Source of the DNA: Chelatococcus sambhunathii
GTDB taxonomy: Bacteria > Pseudomonadota > Alphaproteobacteria > Rhizobiales > Beijerinckiaceae
Length of the DNA stretch: 64,000 bases
Direction: 5' to 3'
Assembly (NCBI RefSeq): GCF_001418005.1
Contig: NZ_LIOL01000001.1
Coordinates: 434,001 to 498,000 of the forward strand
Shown here: one piece after another, positions 45,463-56,172 of the stretch
Position numbering within the stretch: position 1 is the first letter of the stretch
Layout of the letters: every line of letters starts with the position of its first letter
The notes under the pieces: generated by a model
Told to the model about the DNA's origin: nothing
The model's database searches: none
What the model saw: the letters and a program-made list of their open reading frames with translations, nothing else
Made by a program: the position numbers and the translations under genes

Positions 45463-46419
45463 TTACCCGCGTCGCCTGCCGACGCCCGCCAGTGCCCCGA
45501 CGGCGCCGCTCGCGAAGAGGAAGCCAGCGGTGACGAGCACGAGGGCGCCGATGGCGAGCGGGGTGAGACGCTCGCCGAGGAGCAGCATGCCGCCGAAGGA
45601 GGACATGGCCGGCACGAGTGCCGAGAAGGCCGCGGCCACCGTGACGCCGAGGCGGCGCACGGCGAGCGAATAGGCCGCGATGCCGACGACGCCGGACAGG
45701 ACGCCCTGCCACAGCACCTGCATTGCGAGTTCCTGCCAGGGAGCGGTGAGGAAGCCGCTGTCGCCGGACAGATACCAGATCGGCAGGAGCAGCAGGAAGG
45801 ACCAGGCGTTGAGCACGGCGGCCGCCTGCCAGCCGGTCAGCCCACTCTGCCGGATGCCGAAGGTGTAGACCGCCCACAGCGCGCCACCGCAGACGAAAAG
45901 CAGGTCGCCACGCCAGCTGCCGGCGGCGTCGCCGAGGCTCGGTCCGATGATGGCTGCGACACCGGCGAGGATGAGGGCAAAGCCGACGAGATGGACGCGG
46001 GTCGCCCGCTCGCCGAACCACAGCGCGCCGAGGAGCATGACGAACATCGGCACGGTGGTCGGCATGATGGCGCCCATGTGGGCGACCGGGGCCAGGCGCG
46101 CGCCGGCCATCGCAACGAGCCCGAACGGCAGGCCGGCGCCAGCCACCATGGCGGCGATCGTCCAGGGATTGGCCTTGCGGGGCAGGAGGCCGTTGCGCAG
46201 CAAAACCGGCGCCAGCAGTAGAGACGCCACGCCGTAGCGCAGGAAGGCGAGATCGAACGGCGTCAGGCTGGTCGAGGCGCTGTGGCGCGTGGCGATCTGC
46301 CAGCCGGCCCAGATGGAGATCGCGGTGAGCGCGGCGAGGATGCCGAGGAGCCGCCCGTCACGCACGGGGGTGCGCGCCGCCGCGTTAGCATCGACCGCGC
46401 CCTCGGTATGCACCGCCAT
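45463..46419 (-). CDS. DMT-superfamily (EamA) transporter
   Basis: Inner-membrane protein of 318 residues with about ten helices and two EamA repeats (ISIWAGWQIATRHSASTSLT, AFLRYGVASLLLAPVLLRN; second repeat SLAVRRLGVTVAAAFSALVP). The ATG at 46419 is chosen because GGAGGC lies just upstream; an extra 34 upstream residues are not hydrophobic and look uncoded. The substrate is unknown. It interrupts the yebC-ruvC order usual in the class. Confidence 0.87.
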   Translation of the reverse strand: MAVHTEGAVDANAAARTPVRDGRLLGILAALTAISIWAGWQIATRHSASTSLTPFDLAFLRYGVASLLLAPVLLRNGLLPRKANPWTIAAMVAGAGLPFGLVAMAGARLAPVAHMGAIMPTTVPMFVMLLGALWFGERATRVHLVGFALILAGVAAIIGPSLGDAAGSWRGDLLFVCGGALWAVYTFGIRQSGLTGWQAAAVLNAWSFLLLLPIWYLSGDSGFLTAPWQELAMQVLWQGVLSGVVGIAAYSLAVRRLGVTVAAAFSALVPAMSSFGGMLLLGERLTPLAIGALVLVTAGFLFASGAVGALAGVGRRRG

Positions 46420-46533
46420 CCACGCCTCCGGAACGCCGCTGTAACAAGTGGCGCATCCATAGCCGCTGGTCGGGCGGCGCACATCGTCGCGCGGCGGGCA
46501 GCAGCCGTGCGCCGGGCGCACGGCCGCGCCCGA

Positions 46534-47280
46534 TCAGGCGCTCAGCTTCGCCAGGAGGCTGTCGGAGATCTCGAAATTGGCGAAGACGTTCTGCACGTCG
46601 TCGTGTTCCTCGAGCGTGCCGATGAGGCGCATCAGCTTCTCGCCCGTCTCGTCGTCGACGGCGATGGTGTTCTGCGGCTTCCACACGAGCTTGGAGGCCG
46701 TCGGCTCGCCGAACTTCTCCTCGAGCGCCTTGGAGACCTCGTTGAGCGCACCCTGCTCGCAATAGACCTCGTGGCTCTCCTCGCCCGAGACCACGTCGTC
46801 GGCGCCGGCGTCGATGGCCGCTTCCAGCATGTCGTCGGCGGAAGCCACCGAGGCGGCGAAGGCGACATAGCCGACGCGATCGAACATAAAGGAGACGGCG
46901 CCCGTCTCGGCGAGGTTGCCGCCACTCTTGGTGAAGTAGGAGCGCACGTCCGAGGCGGTGCGGTTGCGGTTGTCGGTCATCGCCTCGACGATGACGGCGA
47001 CGCCGCCCGGCCCGTAGCCCTCGTAGCGGATTTCCTCGTAGTTCTCGCTGTCGCCACCGCTCGCCTTCTTGATGGCGCGCTCGATGTTGTCCTTCGGCAT
47101 GTTCTCCGCGCGCGCCGCCAAGATGGCCGCGCGCAGGCGCGGGTTCATGGCTGGATCGGGCAGGCCGAGCTTGGCGGCGACGGTGATCTCGCGCGCCAGC
47201 TTGGAAAAGAGCTTCGACCGCATGGCGTCCTGCTTGCCCTTGCGGTGCATGATATTCTTGAACTGCGAATGTCCGGCCAT
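46534..47280 (-). CDS. yebC: YebC/PmpR-family transcription/translation regulator
   Basis: A 248-residue YebC protein, now linked to relief of ribosome pausing at proline stretches as well as to transcription control. It opens [20 protein letters not shown] (the family start, with ATG 47280) and shows [20 protein letters not shown] and [20 protein letters not shown]. It normally lies just before ruvC; here an EamA transporter gene is between them. The tolA product in this window has a run of ten prolines, a possible client. Confidence 0.95.
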   Translation of the reverse strand: MAGHSQFKNIMHRKGKQDAMRSKLFSKLAREITVAAKLGLPDPAMNPRLRAAILAARAENMPKDNIERAIKKASGGDSENYEEIRYEGYGPGGVAVIVEAMTDNRNRTASDVRSYFTKSGGNLAETGAVSFMFDRVGYVAFAASVASADDMLEAAIDAGADDVVSGEESHEVYCEQGALNEVSKALEEKFGEPTASKLVWKPQNTIAVDDETGEKLMRLIGTLEEHDDVQNVFANFEISDSLLAKLSA

Positions 47281-47407
47281 CGGTCCTCCGGCGGATGCGG
47301 GGCACCACGGGCCGCTCCCGGCCGCCCTGAGGTCGTCCCCGTCTGGAATGAGTGGGCGCCTTATAAGCCGCCTGTCGCCGAAAATAAAGGAAGCGGCGCA
47401 GCCGTGG

Positions 47408-48229
47408 CTATTCCCAGAAATCCGGCCCGCTCGGCGCAAGATGTGGCCCGATGCGCACATGTGCCACGCGGTGGGCAAGGCCGGTCGCATCGTCAGTCTC
47501 GACGGCGATACCGGCAAGCGTGCCCTCGCCACTCGCGGCCTCCAGCCGGCTGCCCGGCGTCTTCTCGAGGAAGCGGCGGATCGGCTCGTCCTTCTGCATG
47601 CCAAGGATGGAATCGTAGTCGCCGCACATGCCGGCGTCCGAGAGATAGCCCGTGCCCCCGGGCAGGACGCGCCCGTCGGCGGTCGGCACGTGGGTATGCG
47701 TGCCGACGACAAGGCTGGCGCGCCCGTCGACGAAGGCCGCGAGCCCCTGCTTCTCGCTCGTCGCTTCGGCATGCATGTCGATGACGACCGCGTCGCACGC
47801 CGCACCCAGGGGGCAGGCTTCCAGTTCCTGCGCCACGACGGTGAAGGGATCGTCGAGCGGATCCATGAAAAGCCGACCCATCACGTTCATCACGAGGACG
47901 CGCGCGCCATTGCGGGCCTCGACGACGGTGGCGCCGCGGCCGGGCGTGCCGCGCGGATAGTTGGCGGGGCGCAGGAGACGCGGCTGGCGCTCGATGAAGA
48001 CGAGCGCCTCGCGCTGATCGAAGGAATGGTTGCCGAGGGTGATGACGTCGGCACCGGCCGCGAGCACCTCATCGCAGATCGCCTCGGTGATGCCGAAACC
48101 GCCGGCCGCGTTCTCACCGTTGATGACGACGAGGTCGAGGCTCCAGCGCTCGCGCAGGCGCGGCAGCCGCTCCACGACGGCCGTGCGCCCCGGACGGCCG
48201 ACGATATCTCCGAGGAAGAGAAGGCGCAT
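47408..48229 (-). CDS. YmdB-type metallophosphoesterase (TIGR00282 family)
   Basis: A 273-residue calcineurin-like phosphoesterase of the YmdB type; the Bacillus protein hydrolyses 2',3'-cyclic nucleotides and affects biofilm decisions. Metal ligands are in [50 protein letters not shown] and [14 protein letters not shown], all intact. It lies between the cyclo-ligase gene and yebC, 44 bp past the former, a frequent arrangement in Hyphomicrobiales. Confidence 0.93.
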   Translation of the reverse strand: MRLLFLGDIVGRPGRTAVVERLPRLRERWSLDLVVINGENAAGGFGITEAICDEVLAAGADVITLGNHSFDQREALVFIERQPRLLRPANYPRGTPGRGATVVEARNGARVLVMNVMGRLFMDPLDDPFTVVAQELEACPLGAACDAVVIDMHAEATSEKQGLAAFVDGRASLVVGTHTHVPTADGRVLPGGTGYLSDAGMCGDYDSILGMQKDEPIRRFLEKTPGSRLEAASGEGTLAGIAVETDDATGLAHRVAHVRIGPHLAPSGPDFWE

Positions 48230-48273
48230 GTGAACTCCCCGATTGCGCGCGGGATGCGGATTCCATGCGGCAC

Positions 48274-48870
48274 TCAGGCCGCCTGCGGGCGAATGACTTC
48301 GCTTTGCGTGACGACGACGTCAAGCCGCTGGTCGTGATTTTCTGCCGGCACGCTCGCGACCTCCTGGCAGGCGAGCGCCAGACCGATCGTCGTCAACGCC
48401 CCGGCTGCCGAGAGCCGGGCTATCGCCCCGTCGTAGTGGCCCTTGCCGTAGCCGATGCGATGACCAGCCCTGTCGAAGGCCGCGAGCGGCACGAGGAGGA
48501 CGCGCGGCGTCACCTCCGCAGCCGTCTCCGGCGGGCCCAGGGTGCCGAAACCGGCGGGTACCAGCGGCTGCCATGGTTGCCATGCCCGGAAGAGCAGCCC
48601 TTGCGGCGAGCATACCGGCAGGGCAAGCGTGCCCCCCCGGTCGGCCAGGATCTCCAGGATGGGGCGAGGATCGATCTCGCTGCGCAGCGGCCAGTAGCCT
48701 GCCACAGGGCCCGTCAAGGGGCAGGTGAGTTCCGGCAGGGTCAGCGCGTTGTCGCGCAGGGCCTCGGCCGCCTCCAGCATCGTGTCGACGTCGAGCGCCG
48801 CCTCATCCCGCCGGGCAAGGGCGGCCCGGCGCAGCTCTTCCTTGGAGGGGGAACCGGAAAGGGCGTGCAC
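48274..48870 (-). CDS. fthC: 5-formyltetrahydrofolate cyclo-ligase
   Basis: Converts 5-formyl-THF to 5,10-methenyl-THF with ATP. The 198 residues show SKEELRRAALARRDEA at the start, VAGYWPLRSEIDPRPIL, and the Mg-ATP motif RIGYGKGHYDGAIARL near residue 140. It is immediately downstream of the 6S RNA gene, a synteny conserved from E. coli (ssrS-ygfA), supporting both calls. Confidence 0.93.
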   Translation of the reverse strand: MHALSGSPSKEELRRAALARRDEAALDVDTMLEAAEALRDNALTLPELTCPLTGPVAGYWPLRSEIDPRPILEILADRGGTLALPVCSPQGLLFRAWQPWQPLVPAGFGTLGPPETAAEVTPRVLLVPLAAFDRAGHRIGYGKGHYDGAIARLSAAGALTTIGLALACQEVASVPAENHDQRLDVVVTQSEVIRPQAA

Positions 48871-48901
48871 GCGTCGACTGGCCTCGCCGGCGGATGAAGA
48901 C

Positions 48902-49057
48902 AGTGCGGAGCCACGATGGCCGTTGGAGGATCGATCCCGGGAAACCTACAACGTAGGTGGGCGCCGTGTCGCCGAGTCCACGGACAAGGCAAGGAACAGC
49001 TCCCGTTAGGATCGATAAGGCCCCGGGGATATGTTCTCCTGACGCACCCCGCAGCAC
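48902..49057 (-). ncRNA. ssrS: 6S RNA
   Basis: On the minus strand, the RNA runs from TGCTGCGGGGTGCG to about GGCTCCGCAC, roughly 155 bases. TGCGGGG near the 5' end pairs with CTCCGCA near the 3' end, and the middle includes GGGGCCTTATCGATCC and CCCGGGATCGATCC, which can pair to form the long rod flanking the promoter-like bubble. It lies between zapA and the cyclo-ligase gene, the classical ssrS locus. It sequesters RNA polymerase in stationary phase. A TATGTT -10 lies just upstream. The exact ends are estimates. Confidence 0.85.
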
Positions 49058-49128
49058 CGCGCGGCAAACATAGGCCGGCGTCGGAAAGATTGCTAGAGGC
49101 CCGCGTGCTCTGCCGAAAGCCGCCTCGT

Positions 49129-49509
49129 TCAACCCGGCTGGCTCGGCTGCGCCGGGGGCGTCAGCGACTTCGTCACGCGCTCGACGCGCTCGGCGAGCGT
49201 CGAGACGGCCTCCGCAAGCCGCTCCTCGATCGCACCTATCCGCTCGTCGCCCGCGCCCACGGCGTCCTTCAGCGTGGCGACCTCATTCTCCAGCCGCGCC
49301 AGGGCCCGCTTCGCCTCGCTCAGCTCGTCAGCGATGGTGAGCGCGGCCATGACATGCAGGCGCATGTCGCCGATCTCGCCGAAGGCCGTGCGCATTTCCT
49401 CGATGCGCCCGTCGAGCGTGGCGGCAAGCCCCTCGATATGCGCCTCCTCGCCCTCCCCGCAGGCCATGCGGTAGAGACGCCCGGCGATGGTGACGGAAAC
49501 CTGCGGCAT
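49129..49509 (-). CDS. zapA: Cell division protein ZapA
   Basis: FtsZ-ring stabiliser. The 126-residue protein starts MPQVSVTIAGRLYRMACGEG, the beta-hairpin head, followed by the HIEGLAATLDGRIEEMRTAF helix and a C-terminal coiled coil. It is upstream of the 6S RNA and downstream of a DUF4164 gene on the same strand, as expected in this group. Confidence 0.93.
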   Translation of the reverse strand: MPQVSVTIAGRLYRMACGEGEEAHIEGLAATLDGRIEEMRTAFGEIGDMRLHVMAALTIADELSEAKRALARLENEVATLKDAVGAGDERIGAIEERLAEAVSTLAERVERVTKSLTPPAQPSQPG

Positions 49510-49527
49510 TACCCTTACCTCTTGGCT

Positions 49528-49815
49528 TCAAGGCTGGCTTTCGGCCCCCATGACCGTTCTGACCGCCCCCATGGCACGCTCGACCCGCCGCGACACGTCA
49601 TCCGCCGCCGCCTCCAGGCGCTCCAGCCGGGCGAGCGCCCCGTCGAGTTCAACGGCGAGCCGCGCCCTGTCGTCCTGCATCAGCGACAGCTCGGTCTCGA
49701 GGTCGCCGCGCCGCTGTTCCAGCTCGAGCCGCCGTGCTGCCGCGCGCTCGAGCCCCGAGACGGCCGCCTCCAGCCGCTCGAGAGCTGCATTGAGCATTGC
49801 CTGCGATCGCGCCAT
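49528..49815 (-). CDS. DUF4164 coiled-coil protein
   Basis: A 95-residue, almost entirely helical protein with heptad patterns (NAALERLEAAVSGLERAAAR, ARLAVELDGALARLERLEAA), of the DUF4164 type that I recall next to zapA in Hyphomicrobiales. The ATG at 49815 follows GGTGAG; the frame is open further upstream. It may cooperate with ZapA at the division site, but this is only a neighbourhood inference. It is divergent from tkt. Confidence 0.8.
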   Translation of the reverse strand: MARSQAMLNAALERLEAAVSGLERAAARRLELEQRRGDLETELSLMQDDRARLAVELDGALARLERLEAAADDVSRRVERAMGAVRTVMGAESQP

Positions 49816-49992
49816 GATCTCACCCGATGACTGTCGGCGGCGCGGGGAATCGCATGCCGGCCGTCGTTCCATTGACTCGCAAAGATGACCTGCTATCAAG
49901 CCCGCGCCCCCCCGCGGCTGTGCCGGCCCACGTCGGAAGCGGCGTCGAACGCGCAGTCAGACCCTGGTTTCGAGCGTACCGGAAACGATCCA

Positions 49993-51981
49993 GTGACTTC
50001 TCCTGTCGAGCACGCCCGCCTTGCCAATGCCATCCGCGCCCTCAGCATGGACGCCGTGGAACAGGCCAAATCCGGCCATCCCGGCCTGCCCATGGGGGCG
50101 GCAGACATCGCCACCGTCCTCTTCTCGCGCTTCCTGAAGTTCGACGCGGCCGATCCGCGCTGGCCCGACCGCGACCGCTTCGTCCTGTCGGCCGGTCACG
50201 GTTCGATGCTCATCTACTCGCTGCTGCACCTCACCGGCAACACGGATGTGACGCTCGACGAGATCAAGCGCTTCCGCCAGCTCGGCTCCAAGACGCCGGG
50301 CCATCCCGAGAACTTCATCACCTCCGGTGTCGAGACGACCACCGGCCCCCTCGGCCAGGGGATTGCCACAGCAGTCGGCATGGCACTCGGCGAGCGCATG
50401 CTCAACGCCCAGTTCGGCGACGACCTTGTCGATCACTATACCTATGTGCTCGCCTCCGACGGCGACCTCATGGAGGGCGTCAGCCAGGAGGCCATCGCGC
50501 TCGCCGGCCACCTCAGGCTCAACCGCCTCATCGTCCTCTTCGACGACAACGGCATCTCGATCGACGGGCCGCTGTCGCTCGCCGATTCCGTCGACCAGCT
50601 GAAGCGCTTCGAGGCGGCCGGCTGGGCAACGATCCGCGTTGACGGGCATGACCCGCAGGCCATCGCCGATGCGATCTCTGCCGCCCGCAACAGCGAATAC
50701 CCTACGCTCATCGCCTGCCGCACCACCATCGGCTATGGCGCTCCGAACAAGGCCGGCACCTCCAAGGCACACGGCGAACCGCTCGGCGCCGAGGAACTCG
50801 GCGGGGCCAAGCAGCGCCTCGGTTGGCAATACGGCGCCTTCGAGATCCCCGAGGACATCCGCTCCGCCTGGCTCGCCATCGGCGAGCGCGGCCGCGCGAC
50901 ACGCGAAGCCTGGCAGGCCCGCCTCGCCGCCATGGACACCGAACTGCGTGAGGAATTCTCCCGCCGCATCACCGGCACGCCGCTCGCCGGCCTCGACGAG
51001 GCCGTCGCACGGCTGAAGCGGGAACTCGTGGAGACGGCCCCGACGCTCGCCACCCGCAAGGCGAGTGAGACAGCTCTTGCGGTTCTGACGGAAGCGGTGC
51101 CCGAACTGGTCCTTGGCTCCGCCGACCTGACCCCCTCCAACAACACGCGCACCAAGAACCTCGCCGCGGTCAGTGCCGGCAATTACGGCGGCCGCTACAT
51201 CCACTACGGCATCCGCGAACACGGCATGGCCGCGGCCATGAACGGGCTTTCGCTGCACGGCGGCTTCATCCCGGCCGGCGGTACCTTCCTCGTTTTCGCC
51301 GATTATGCGCGCCCGGCGATGCGCCTCGCCGCCCTCATGGGCACGCAGGCCATCTACGTCATGACGCACGATTCGATCGGCCTCGGCGAGGATGGGCCGA
51401 CGCACCAGCCGGTCGAGCACCTCGCGAGCCTGCGCGCCATGCCCAACATGCGCGTCTTCCGCCCGGCCGATGCCGTCGAGACGCTGGAGTGCTGGCAGCT
51501 GGCGCTCGAGCGGCGCGACGGCCCGACGGTCCTCGCGCTGACGCGCCAGAACCTCCCGGCCCAGCGCACGGCCTTCACGGACTGGAACATGTGCGCCACC
51601 GGCGCTTACGAACTCGCCGCCGCCGAGGGCGAGGCCGTCGTCAGCCTCTTCGCCTCGGGCTCCGAAGTCGAGATCGCCGTCGCCGCCCAGTCGCTGCTCG
51701 CCGAGCGCGGCATCGCCGCCCGCGTCGTCTCCGTGCCGTCGCTCGATCTCTTCCTCGCCCAGCCCGAGGATGTGCGCCGCGACGTCATCGGCAATGCGCG
51801 GATCAAGGTCGCCGTCGAGGCCGCCGTCCGCTTCGGGTGGGATGCGGTGATCGGCCCCGACGGCATCTTCGTCGGCATGTCGGGCTTCGGCGCCAGCGCC
51901 CCGTACAAGGAGCTGTACAAGCATTTCGGCATCACGGCCGAGGCCGTCGTCGAGCACGTCCTTGCCAGGCACACCGCCTGA
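49993..51981 (+). CDS. tkt: Transketolase
   Basis: Thiamine-diphosphate enzyme exchanging two-carbon units between sugar phosphates. GTG 49993 gives 662 residues, the family's usual size, beginning [20 protein letters not shown]; the frame extends upstream without similarity. ThDP site: [19 protein letters not shown] and the N-containing [10 protein letters not shown]; the pyrimidine domain has [15 protein letters not shown] and [19 protein letters not shown]. It starts the tkt-gap-pgk-fba block, all plus strand. Confidence 0.96.
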   Translation: MTSPVEHARLANAIRALSMDAVEQAKSGHPGLPMGAADIATVLFSRFLKFDAADPRWPDRDRFVLSAGHGSMLIYSLLHLTGNTDVTLDEIKRFRQLGSKTPGHPENFITSGVETTTGPLGQGIATAVGMALGERMLNAQFGDDLVDHYTYVLASDGDLMEGVSQEAIALAGHLRLNRLIVLFDDNGISIDGPLSLADSVDQLKRFEAAGWATIRVDGHDPQAIADAISAARNSEYPTLIACRTTIGYGAPNKAGTSKAHGEPLGAEELGGAKQRLGWQYGAFEIPEDIRSAWLAIGERGRATREAWQARLAAMDTELREEFSRRITGTPLAGLDEAVARLKRELVETAPTLATRKASETALAVLTEAVPELVLGSADLTPSNNTRTKNLAAVSAGNYGGRYIHYGIREHGMAAAMNGLSLHGGFIPAGGTFLVFADYARPAMRLAALMGTQAIYVMTHDSIGLGEDGPTHQPVEHLASLRAMPNMRVFRPADAVETLECWQLALERRDGPTVLALTRQNLPAQRTAFTDWNMCATGAYELAAAEGEAVVSLFASGSEVEIAVAAQSLLAERGIAARVVSVPSLDLFLAQPEDVRRDVIGNARIKVAVEAAVRFGWDAVIGPDGIFVGMSGFGASAPYKELYKHFGITAEAVVEHVLARHTA

Positions 51982-52051
51982 GCAGGCACGCTTCGCCTCA
52001 GTTTCGCCGAACGCGCCGTGTCTCACGGCAACAGATCGAGGGAGTGATACC

Positions 52052-53059
52052 ATGACGGTTCGGGTAGCCATCAACGGTTTCGGACGCATCGGCCGCAACA
52101 TCCTGCGTGCCATCATCGAGAGCGGGCGCAAGGATATCGAGGTCGTCGCCATCAACGACCTCGGGCCAGTGGAGACCAACGCCCACCTGCTGCGCTTCGA
52201 TTCGGTTCACGGCCGCTTTCCGGCCGAGGTTAAGGTCGATGGCGACACGATCGACGTGGGCCGCGGCCCCATCAAGGTCACCGCCATCCGCAATCCGGCC
52301 GAGCTGCCGCACAAGGACCTCGGCGTCGACATCGCCCTCGAGTGCACGGGCATCTTCACCTCGAAGGACAAGGCAAGGGCCCATCTCGACGCCGGCGCCC
52401 GGCGCGTGCTCGTCTCGGCCCCGGCCGACGGCGCGGACCTCACGGTCGTCTACGGCGTTAACCATGACAAGCTGGCGAAGGACCATCTCGTCGTCTCCAA
52501 CGCGTCCTGCACCACGAACTGCCTCGCGCCGGTGGCGAAAGTGCTCAACGATGCCGTCGGCATCGAGAAAGGCTTCATGACCACGGTGCACGCCTACACG
52601 GGCGACCAGCCGACGCTCGACACCATGCACAAGGACCTCTACCGCGCCCGCGCTGCGGCCCTCAGCATGATCCCGACCTCGACCGGTGCCGCCAAGGCCG
52701 TCGGCCTCGTGCTGCCCGAGCTCAACGGCAAGCTCGACGGTGTCTCCATCCGCGTGCCGACGCCGAACGTCTCGGTCATCGACTTCAAGTTCATCGCCCG
52801 CAAGGCGACGACCAAGGACGAGGTCAACGAGGCCATCAAGCGCGCCGCCGCGCAGGAGCTGAAAGGCATCCTCAACTTCACGGCGAGCCCCAACGTCTCG
52901 GTCGACTTCAACCACGACAGCCACTCCTCCACCTTCGCCCTCGACCAGACGAAGGTGATGGAAGGCACGCTCGTGCGCGTCATGTCCTGGTACGACAACG
53001 AGTGGGGCTTCTCCAACCGCATGGCCGACACGGCCGTTGCAATGGGCAAGCTGGCCTGA
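52052..53059 (+). CDS. gap: Glyceraldehyde-3-phosphate dehydrogenase
   Basis: Oxidises and phosphorylates glyceraldehyde-3-phosphate. ATG 52052 follows GAGGGAGTG and gives 335 residues: the Rossmann start [16 protein letters not shown], catalytic Cys153 in [12 protein letters not shown] and His180 in [10 protein letters not shown]. The frame upstream is non-coding extension. Situated 70 bp after tkt. The type is that of bifunctional glycolytic/gluconeogenic Gap of rhizobia. Confidence 0.97.
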   Translation: MTVRVAINGFGRIGRNILRAIIESGRKDIEVVAINDLGPVETNAHLLRFDSVHGRFPAEVKVDGDTIDVGRGPIKVTAIRNPAELPHKDLGVDIALECTGIFTSKDKARAHLDAGARRVLVSAPADGADLTVVYGVNHDKLAKDHLVVSNASCTTNCLAPVAKVLNDAVGIEKGFMTTVHAYTGDQPTLDTMHKDLYRARAAALSMIPTSTGAAKAVGLVLPELNGKLDGVSIRVPTPNVSVIDFKFIARKATTKDEVNEAIKRAAAQELKGILNFTASPNVSVDFNHDSHSSTFALDQTKVMEGTLVRVMSWYDNEWGFSNRMADTAVAMGKLA

Positions 53060-53137
53060 AATGCATCGGGACGCGGACCCAAGCTCCGCGTCCCGCGTTA
53101 CTTGAGGGGTTCGGCGGGGGGCGAGCTGGAGACCGCA

Positions 53138-53593
53138 ATGAGCGACACAGGTGGCCAACGCATCGAACCCTTTCTGCCTCAATCAGCCCCTGATGCCGAG
53201 CCGGCCGCGCCCCCTGCCGAGCCAGCCCCTGCGCCAGCCCCGCCCCCGGCTGCTCCCCCCGCACCCGTCGAGGACCCGCCGGCGCCCCCCGCCACCCCGA
53301 GCGCCCGCTCCCTGGCGGAGCAGCTCGCCCGCATCGAGGAAAAGGCGGCACGGCTCGAGGAGAAGCACGCCCGCAGTGAGGCGCTGATGCTGCGGCTCGA
53401 CGACAAGGTGCAGGCGACCTCGAACCTCTCTGGCGAACTCGCCCGCCAGAGCGACCTTGCCGCGCTGCACGATCGCGTCGCCCGGCTGCCGGGCTATTCC
53501 GCCCTCATCGTCGCGGCGGTCATCGCGGCGGTACTCGCCGCGAGCTTCACCGTCGCCCTCATCAAATTCCTGCCCGGAGGCATTGGATTATGA
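53138..53593 (+). CDS. Tail-anchored proline-rich protein of unknown function
   Basis: A 151-residue protein from ATG 53138 (GGAG six bases upstream). About 50 residues of Pro/Ala/Glu low complexity are followed by a coiled coil ([20 protein letters not shown]) and a C-terminal transmembrane helix ([20 protein letters not shown]) with a short tail. The stop overlaps the pgk start by four bases (ATGA), so translation of pgk is likely coupled to it. I do not recognise the family; its position between gap and pgk suggests a scaffolding role only as speculation. Confidence 0.75.
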   Translation: MSDTGGQRIEPFLPQSAPDAEPAAPPAEPAPAPAPPPAAPPAPVEDPPAPPATPSARSLAEQLARIEEKAARLEEKHARSEALMLRLDDKVQATSNLSGELARQSDLAALHDRVARLPGYSALIVAAVIAAVLAASFTVALIKFLPGGIGL

Positions 53594-54813
53594 GCCATGG
53601 GACATCGAGCCCTGGAACCCGGAGCTTTCGCACGCTCGATGAAGCGCAGGTGAAGGGCAGGCGCGTCCTGTTGCGCGTCGACCTCAACGTGCCGATGGAG
53701 AATGGCCGCGTGAGCGACGCCACCCGCATCGAGCGGGTCGTGCCAACCATTCGCGAGATCGCCGACAACGGCGGCCGCGTGGTGCTGCTCGCCCATTTCG
53801 GCCGCCCGAAGGGCAAGCCCGAGCCCAAGGACAGCCTTCGCCCGGTCGCGGCCGCGGTCGCCGAGCACATCGGCCGGCCGGTGGCCTTCGCCGAGGACTG
53901 CATCGGCGAGGCGGCGACCGAGGCCGTCGACGCCCTGAAGGATGGCGATATCGTCCTTCTCGAGAACACCCGCTTCCACGCGGGCGAGGAGAAGAACGAC
54001 ACTGATTTCGTGAAGGCGCTCGCCGCCAACGGCGATCTTTACGTCAACGACGCCTTCTCCGCTGCCCACCGGGCGCACGCCTCCACCGAAGGGCTCGCCC
54101 ATGTGCTGCCGGCCTATGCCGGACGCACGATGCAAGCCGAACTCGAGGCCCTGGCCAAGGCGCTGGAAGCACCGAAGCGACCCGTCGTCGCCATCGTCGG
54201 CGGCGCCAAGGTATCGTCGAAGATCGACCTCCTGGAGAATCTCGTCACCAAGGTCGATGCTCTCGTCATCGGCGGCGGCATGGCCAATACCTTCCTGCAC
54301 GCCCAGGGTGTCGCCGTGGGCAAGTCGCTGGCCGAGAAGGATCTGGCGACGACGGCCTTGAAGATCATGGAGAAGGCGTCGGCGCACAACTGCGCCATCA
54401 TCCTGCCGGTCGATGCGGTGGTGGCCTGGCATTTCGAGGCCAACGCCCCTTCGCAAGCCTATGGCCTCGACGCCATCCCAGAGGATGGCATGATCCTCGA
54501 CATCGGCCCGCAGTCGATTGAGCGCGTACGCGCCGCCATCGACGATGCTGCGACCCTTGTGTGGAACGGCCCGCTCGGCGCCTTCGAACTGACACCTTTC
54601 GACGCCGGCACGGTCGCAGCCGCTCGCTATGCGGCGGAGCGCACAGCGGGCGGCAAGCTCGTGTCGGTGGCCGGCGGCGGCGATACGGTCGCAGCGCTGA
54701 ATCACGCGGGCGTCGCGGAAGCCTTTTCCTATGTCTCGACGGCGGGGGGCGCCTTCCTCGAGTGGATGGAAGGCAAGGCCCTGCCCGGTGTCGAGGCCTT
54801 GCGCGCCGGCTGA
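53590..54813 (+). CDS. pgk: Phosphoglycerate kinase
   Basis: Transfers phosphate between 1,3-bisphosphoglycerate and ADP. The 407 residues show [71 protein letters not shown] and the nucleotide site [13 protein letters not shown]. The start overlaps the upstream anchored-protein gene. A small hairpin (54833-54853) follows the gene in the gap to fba. Confidence 0.97.
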   Translation: MSHGTSSPGTRSFRTLDEAQVKGRRVLLRVDLNVPMENGRVSDATRIERVVPTIREIADNGGRVVLLAHFGRPKGKPEPKDSLRPVAAAVAEHIGRPVAFAEDCIGEAATEAVDALKDGDIVLLENTRFHAGEEKNDTDFVKALAANGDLYVNDAFSAAHRAHASTEGLAHVLPAYAGRTMQAELEALAKALEAPKRPVVAIVGGAKVSSKIDLLENLVTKVDALVIGGGMANTFLHAQGVAVGKSLAEKDLATTALKIMEKASAHNCAIILPVDAVVAWHFEANAPSQAYGLDAIPEDGMILDIGPQSIERVRAAIDDAATLVWNGPLGAFELTPFDAGTVAAARYAAERTAGGKLVSVAGGGDTVAALNHAGVAEAFSYVSTAGGAFLEWMEGKALPGVEALRAG

Positions 54814-54877
54814 GGCCCGGCAACCATAACGAGGCGGGCAACCAACGCCCGCCCGGCCAGTCTAGCGGAGAAGTACA

Positions 54878-55942
54878 GTGGCTCGCATCACCCTGCGTCA
54901 GTTGCTCGACCACGCTGCCGAATACGGCTACGGCGTGCCGGCCTTCAACATCAACAACATGGAGCAGGGCCTCGCCATCATGGCGGCGGCCGATGCCGTC
55001 GATGCGCCCGTCATCATCCAGGCGAGTCGCGGCGCCCGCCAGTATGCCAACGACGTGGTGCTCGCCCGCCTCATCGACGCGCTCGTCGAGCTCTACCCGC
55101 ACATCCCCGTGTGCATGCATCTCGACCACGGCAACAACGAAGCAACCTGCGTCACCGCCATGCAGCACGGCTTCACCTCCGTGATGATGGACGGCTCGCT
55201 GAAGGAGGACGGCAAGACGCCGGCCGACTGGGACTACAACGTCGGCATCACCCGCCGGGTGACCGAGATGGCCCATTACGGCGGCGTCTCGGTGGAGGGC
55301 GAGCTCGGCGTGCTCGGCTCGCTCGAAACGGGCATGGGCGACAAGGAGGACGGCCACGGCGCCGAGGGCAAGCTCAGCCACGACCAGCTGCTGACGAACC
55401 CGGACGAGGCGGTGAAGTTCGTCAAGGAGACTCAGGTCGATGCGCTCGCCATCGCCATGGGCACCTCGCACGGCGCCTACAAGTTCACGCGCAAGCCGGA
55501 TGGGGCTATCCTCGCCATGCACGTGATCGAGGAGATCCACCGCCGCCTGCCCGAGACGCACCTCGTCATGCACGGCTCCTCCTCCGTGCCGCAGGAACTG
55601 CAGGACATCATCAACAAGTACGGCGGCAAGATGCCCCAGACCTGGGGCGTGCCGGTGGAAGAGATCCAGCGCGGCATCAAGCACGGCGTGCGCAAGATCA
55701 ACATCGACACCGACAACCGCATGGCGATGACCGGCCAGATCCGCCGCATCCTCACCGAGAACCCGGGCGAGTTCGACCCGCGCAAATATCTGAAGCCGGC
55801 GATGGAGGCGATGACCAAGCTCTGCAAGGAGCGCCTCGAGCAGTTCGGCACGGCGGGCCAGGCCGGCAGGATCAAGCCCGTCTCCCTGTCCGAGATGGCC
55901 AAGCGCTACCGCTCCGGCGAGCTCGCCCCGAAGATCGCCTGA
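54878..55942 (+). CDS. fba: Class II fructose-bisphosphate aldolase
   Basis: Zn-dependent cleavage or formation of fructose-1,6-bisphosphate. The 354-residue protein of the CbbA-like subtype shows [18 protein letters not shown], the zinc ligand regions [13 protein letters not shown] and [17 protein letters not shown], and [20 protein letters not shown]. Start GTG 54878 follows GCGGAGAAG. It ends the tkt-gap-pgk-fba block; a terminator at 55979-56004 separates it from the ThiE-like gene. No RuBisCO or phosphoribulokinase gene is in view, so autotrophy is not implied. Confidence 0.96.
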   Translation: MARITLRQLLDHAAEYGYGVPAFNINNMEQGLAIMAAADAVDAPVIIQASRGARQYANDVVLARLIDALVELYPHIPVCMHLDHGNNEATCVTAMQHGFTSVMMDGSLKEDGKTPADWDYNVGITRRVTEMAHYGGVSVEGELGVLGSLETGMGDKEDGHGAEGKLSHDQLLTNPDEAVKFVKETQVDALAIAMGTSHGAYKFTRKPDGAILAMHVIEEIHRRLPETHLVMHGSSSVPQELQDIINKYGGKMPQTWGVPVEEIQRGIKHGVRKINIDTDNRMAMTGQIRRILTENPGEFDPRKYLKPAMEAMTKLCKERLEQFGTAGQAGRIKPVSLSEMAKRYRSGELAPKIA

Positions 55943-55978
55943 TCCATGCCCGGCCGGTTCCCGGACCGGAGCAGGACG

Positions 55979-56004
55979 CGAGGGTCGCCGCACGGCGGCC
56001 CTCG
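55979..56004 (+). terminator. Intrinsic terminator after fba
   Basis: An 11-bp stem with one G-T pair (CGAGGGTCGCC with GGCGGCCCTCG; loop GCAC) is followed by GTGTTTC. It lies 37 bp past the fba stop. Confidence 0.75.
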
Positions 56005-56172
56005 GTGTTTCAAAAACAGGTTTCCACTTTCAGGCACGGCGCTCTAGAGTCCTTCCCCGCGACCTCGCGCTGCCGGCAGCCGGCGCGGACGACGCCGCCT
56101 TGGAGCCGATGCCGGTCGATTGTCCTGCAATCGGACCGGCATGGCTCTCGTTACTCGGGTACCTCAACGGCC

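Noticed and set aside
48741-49067. Short frames over the 6S RNA region
   Set aside because: They overlap a structured RNA at its known locus and show no protein features.
54878-55942. Calvin-cycle operon because fba is of the CbbA-like subtype
   Set aside because: No RuBisCO or phosphoribulokinase gene is present in the window; this aldolase subtype also serves heterotrophs.
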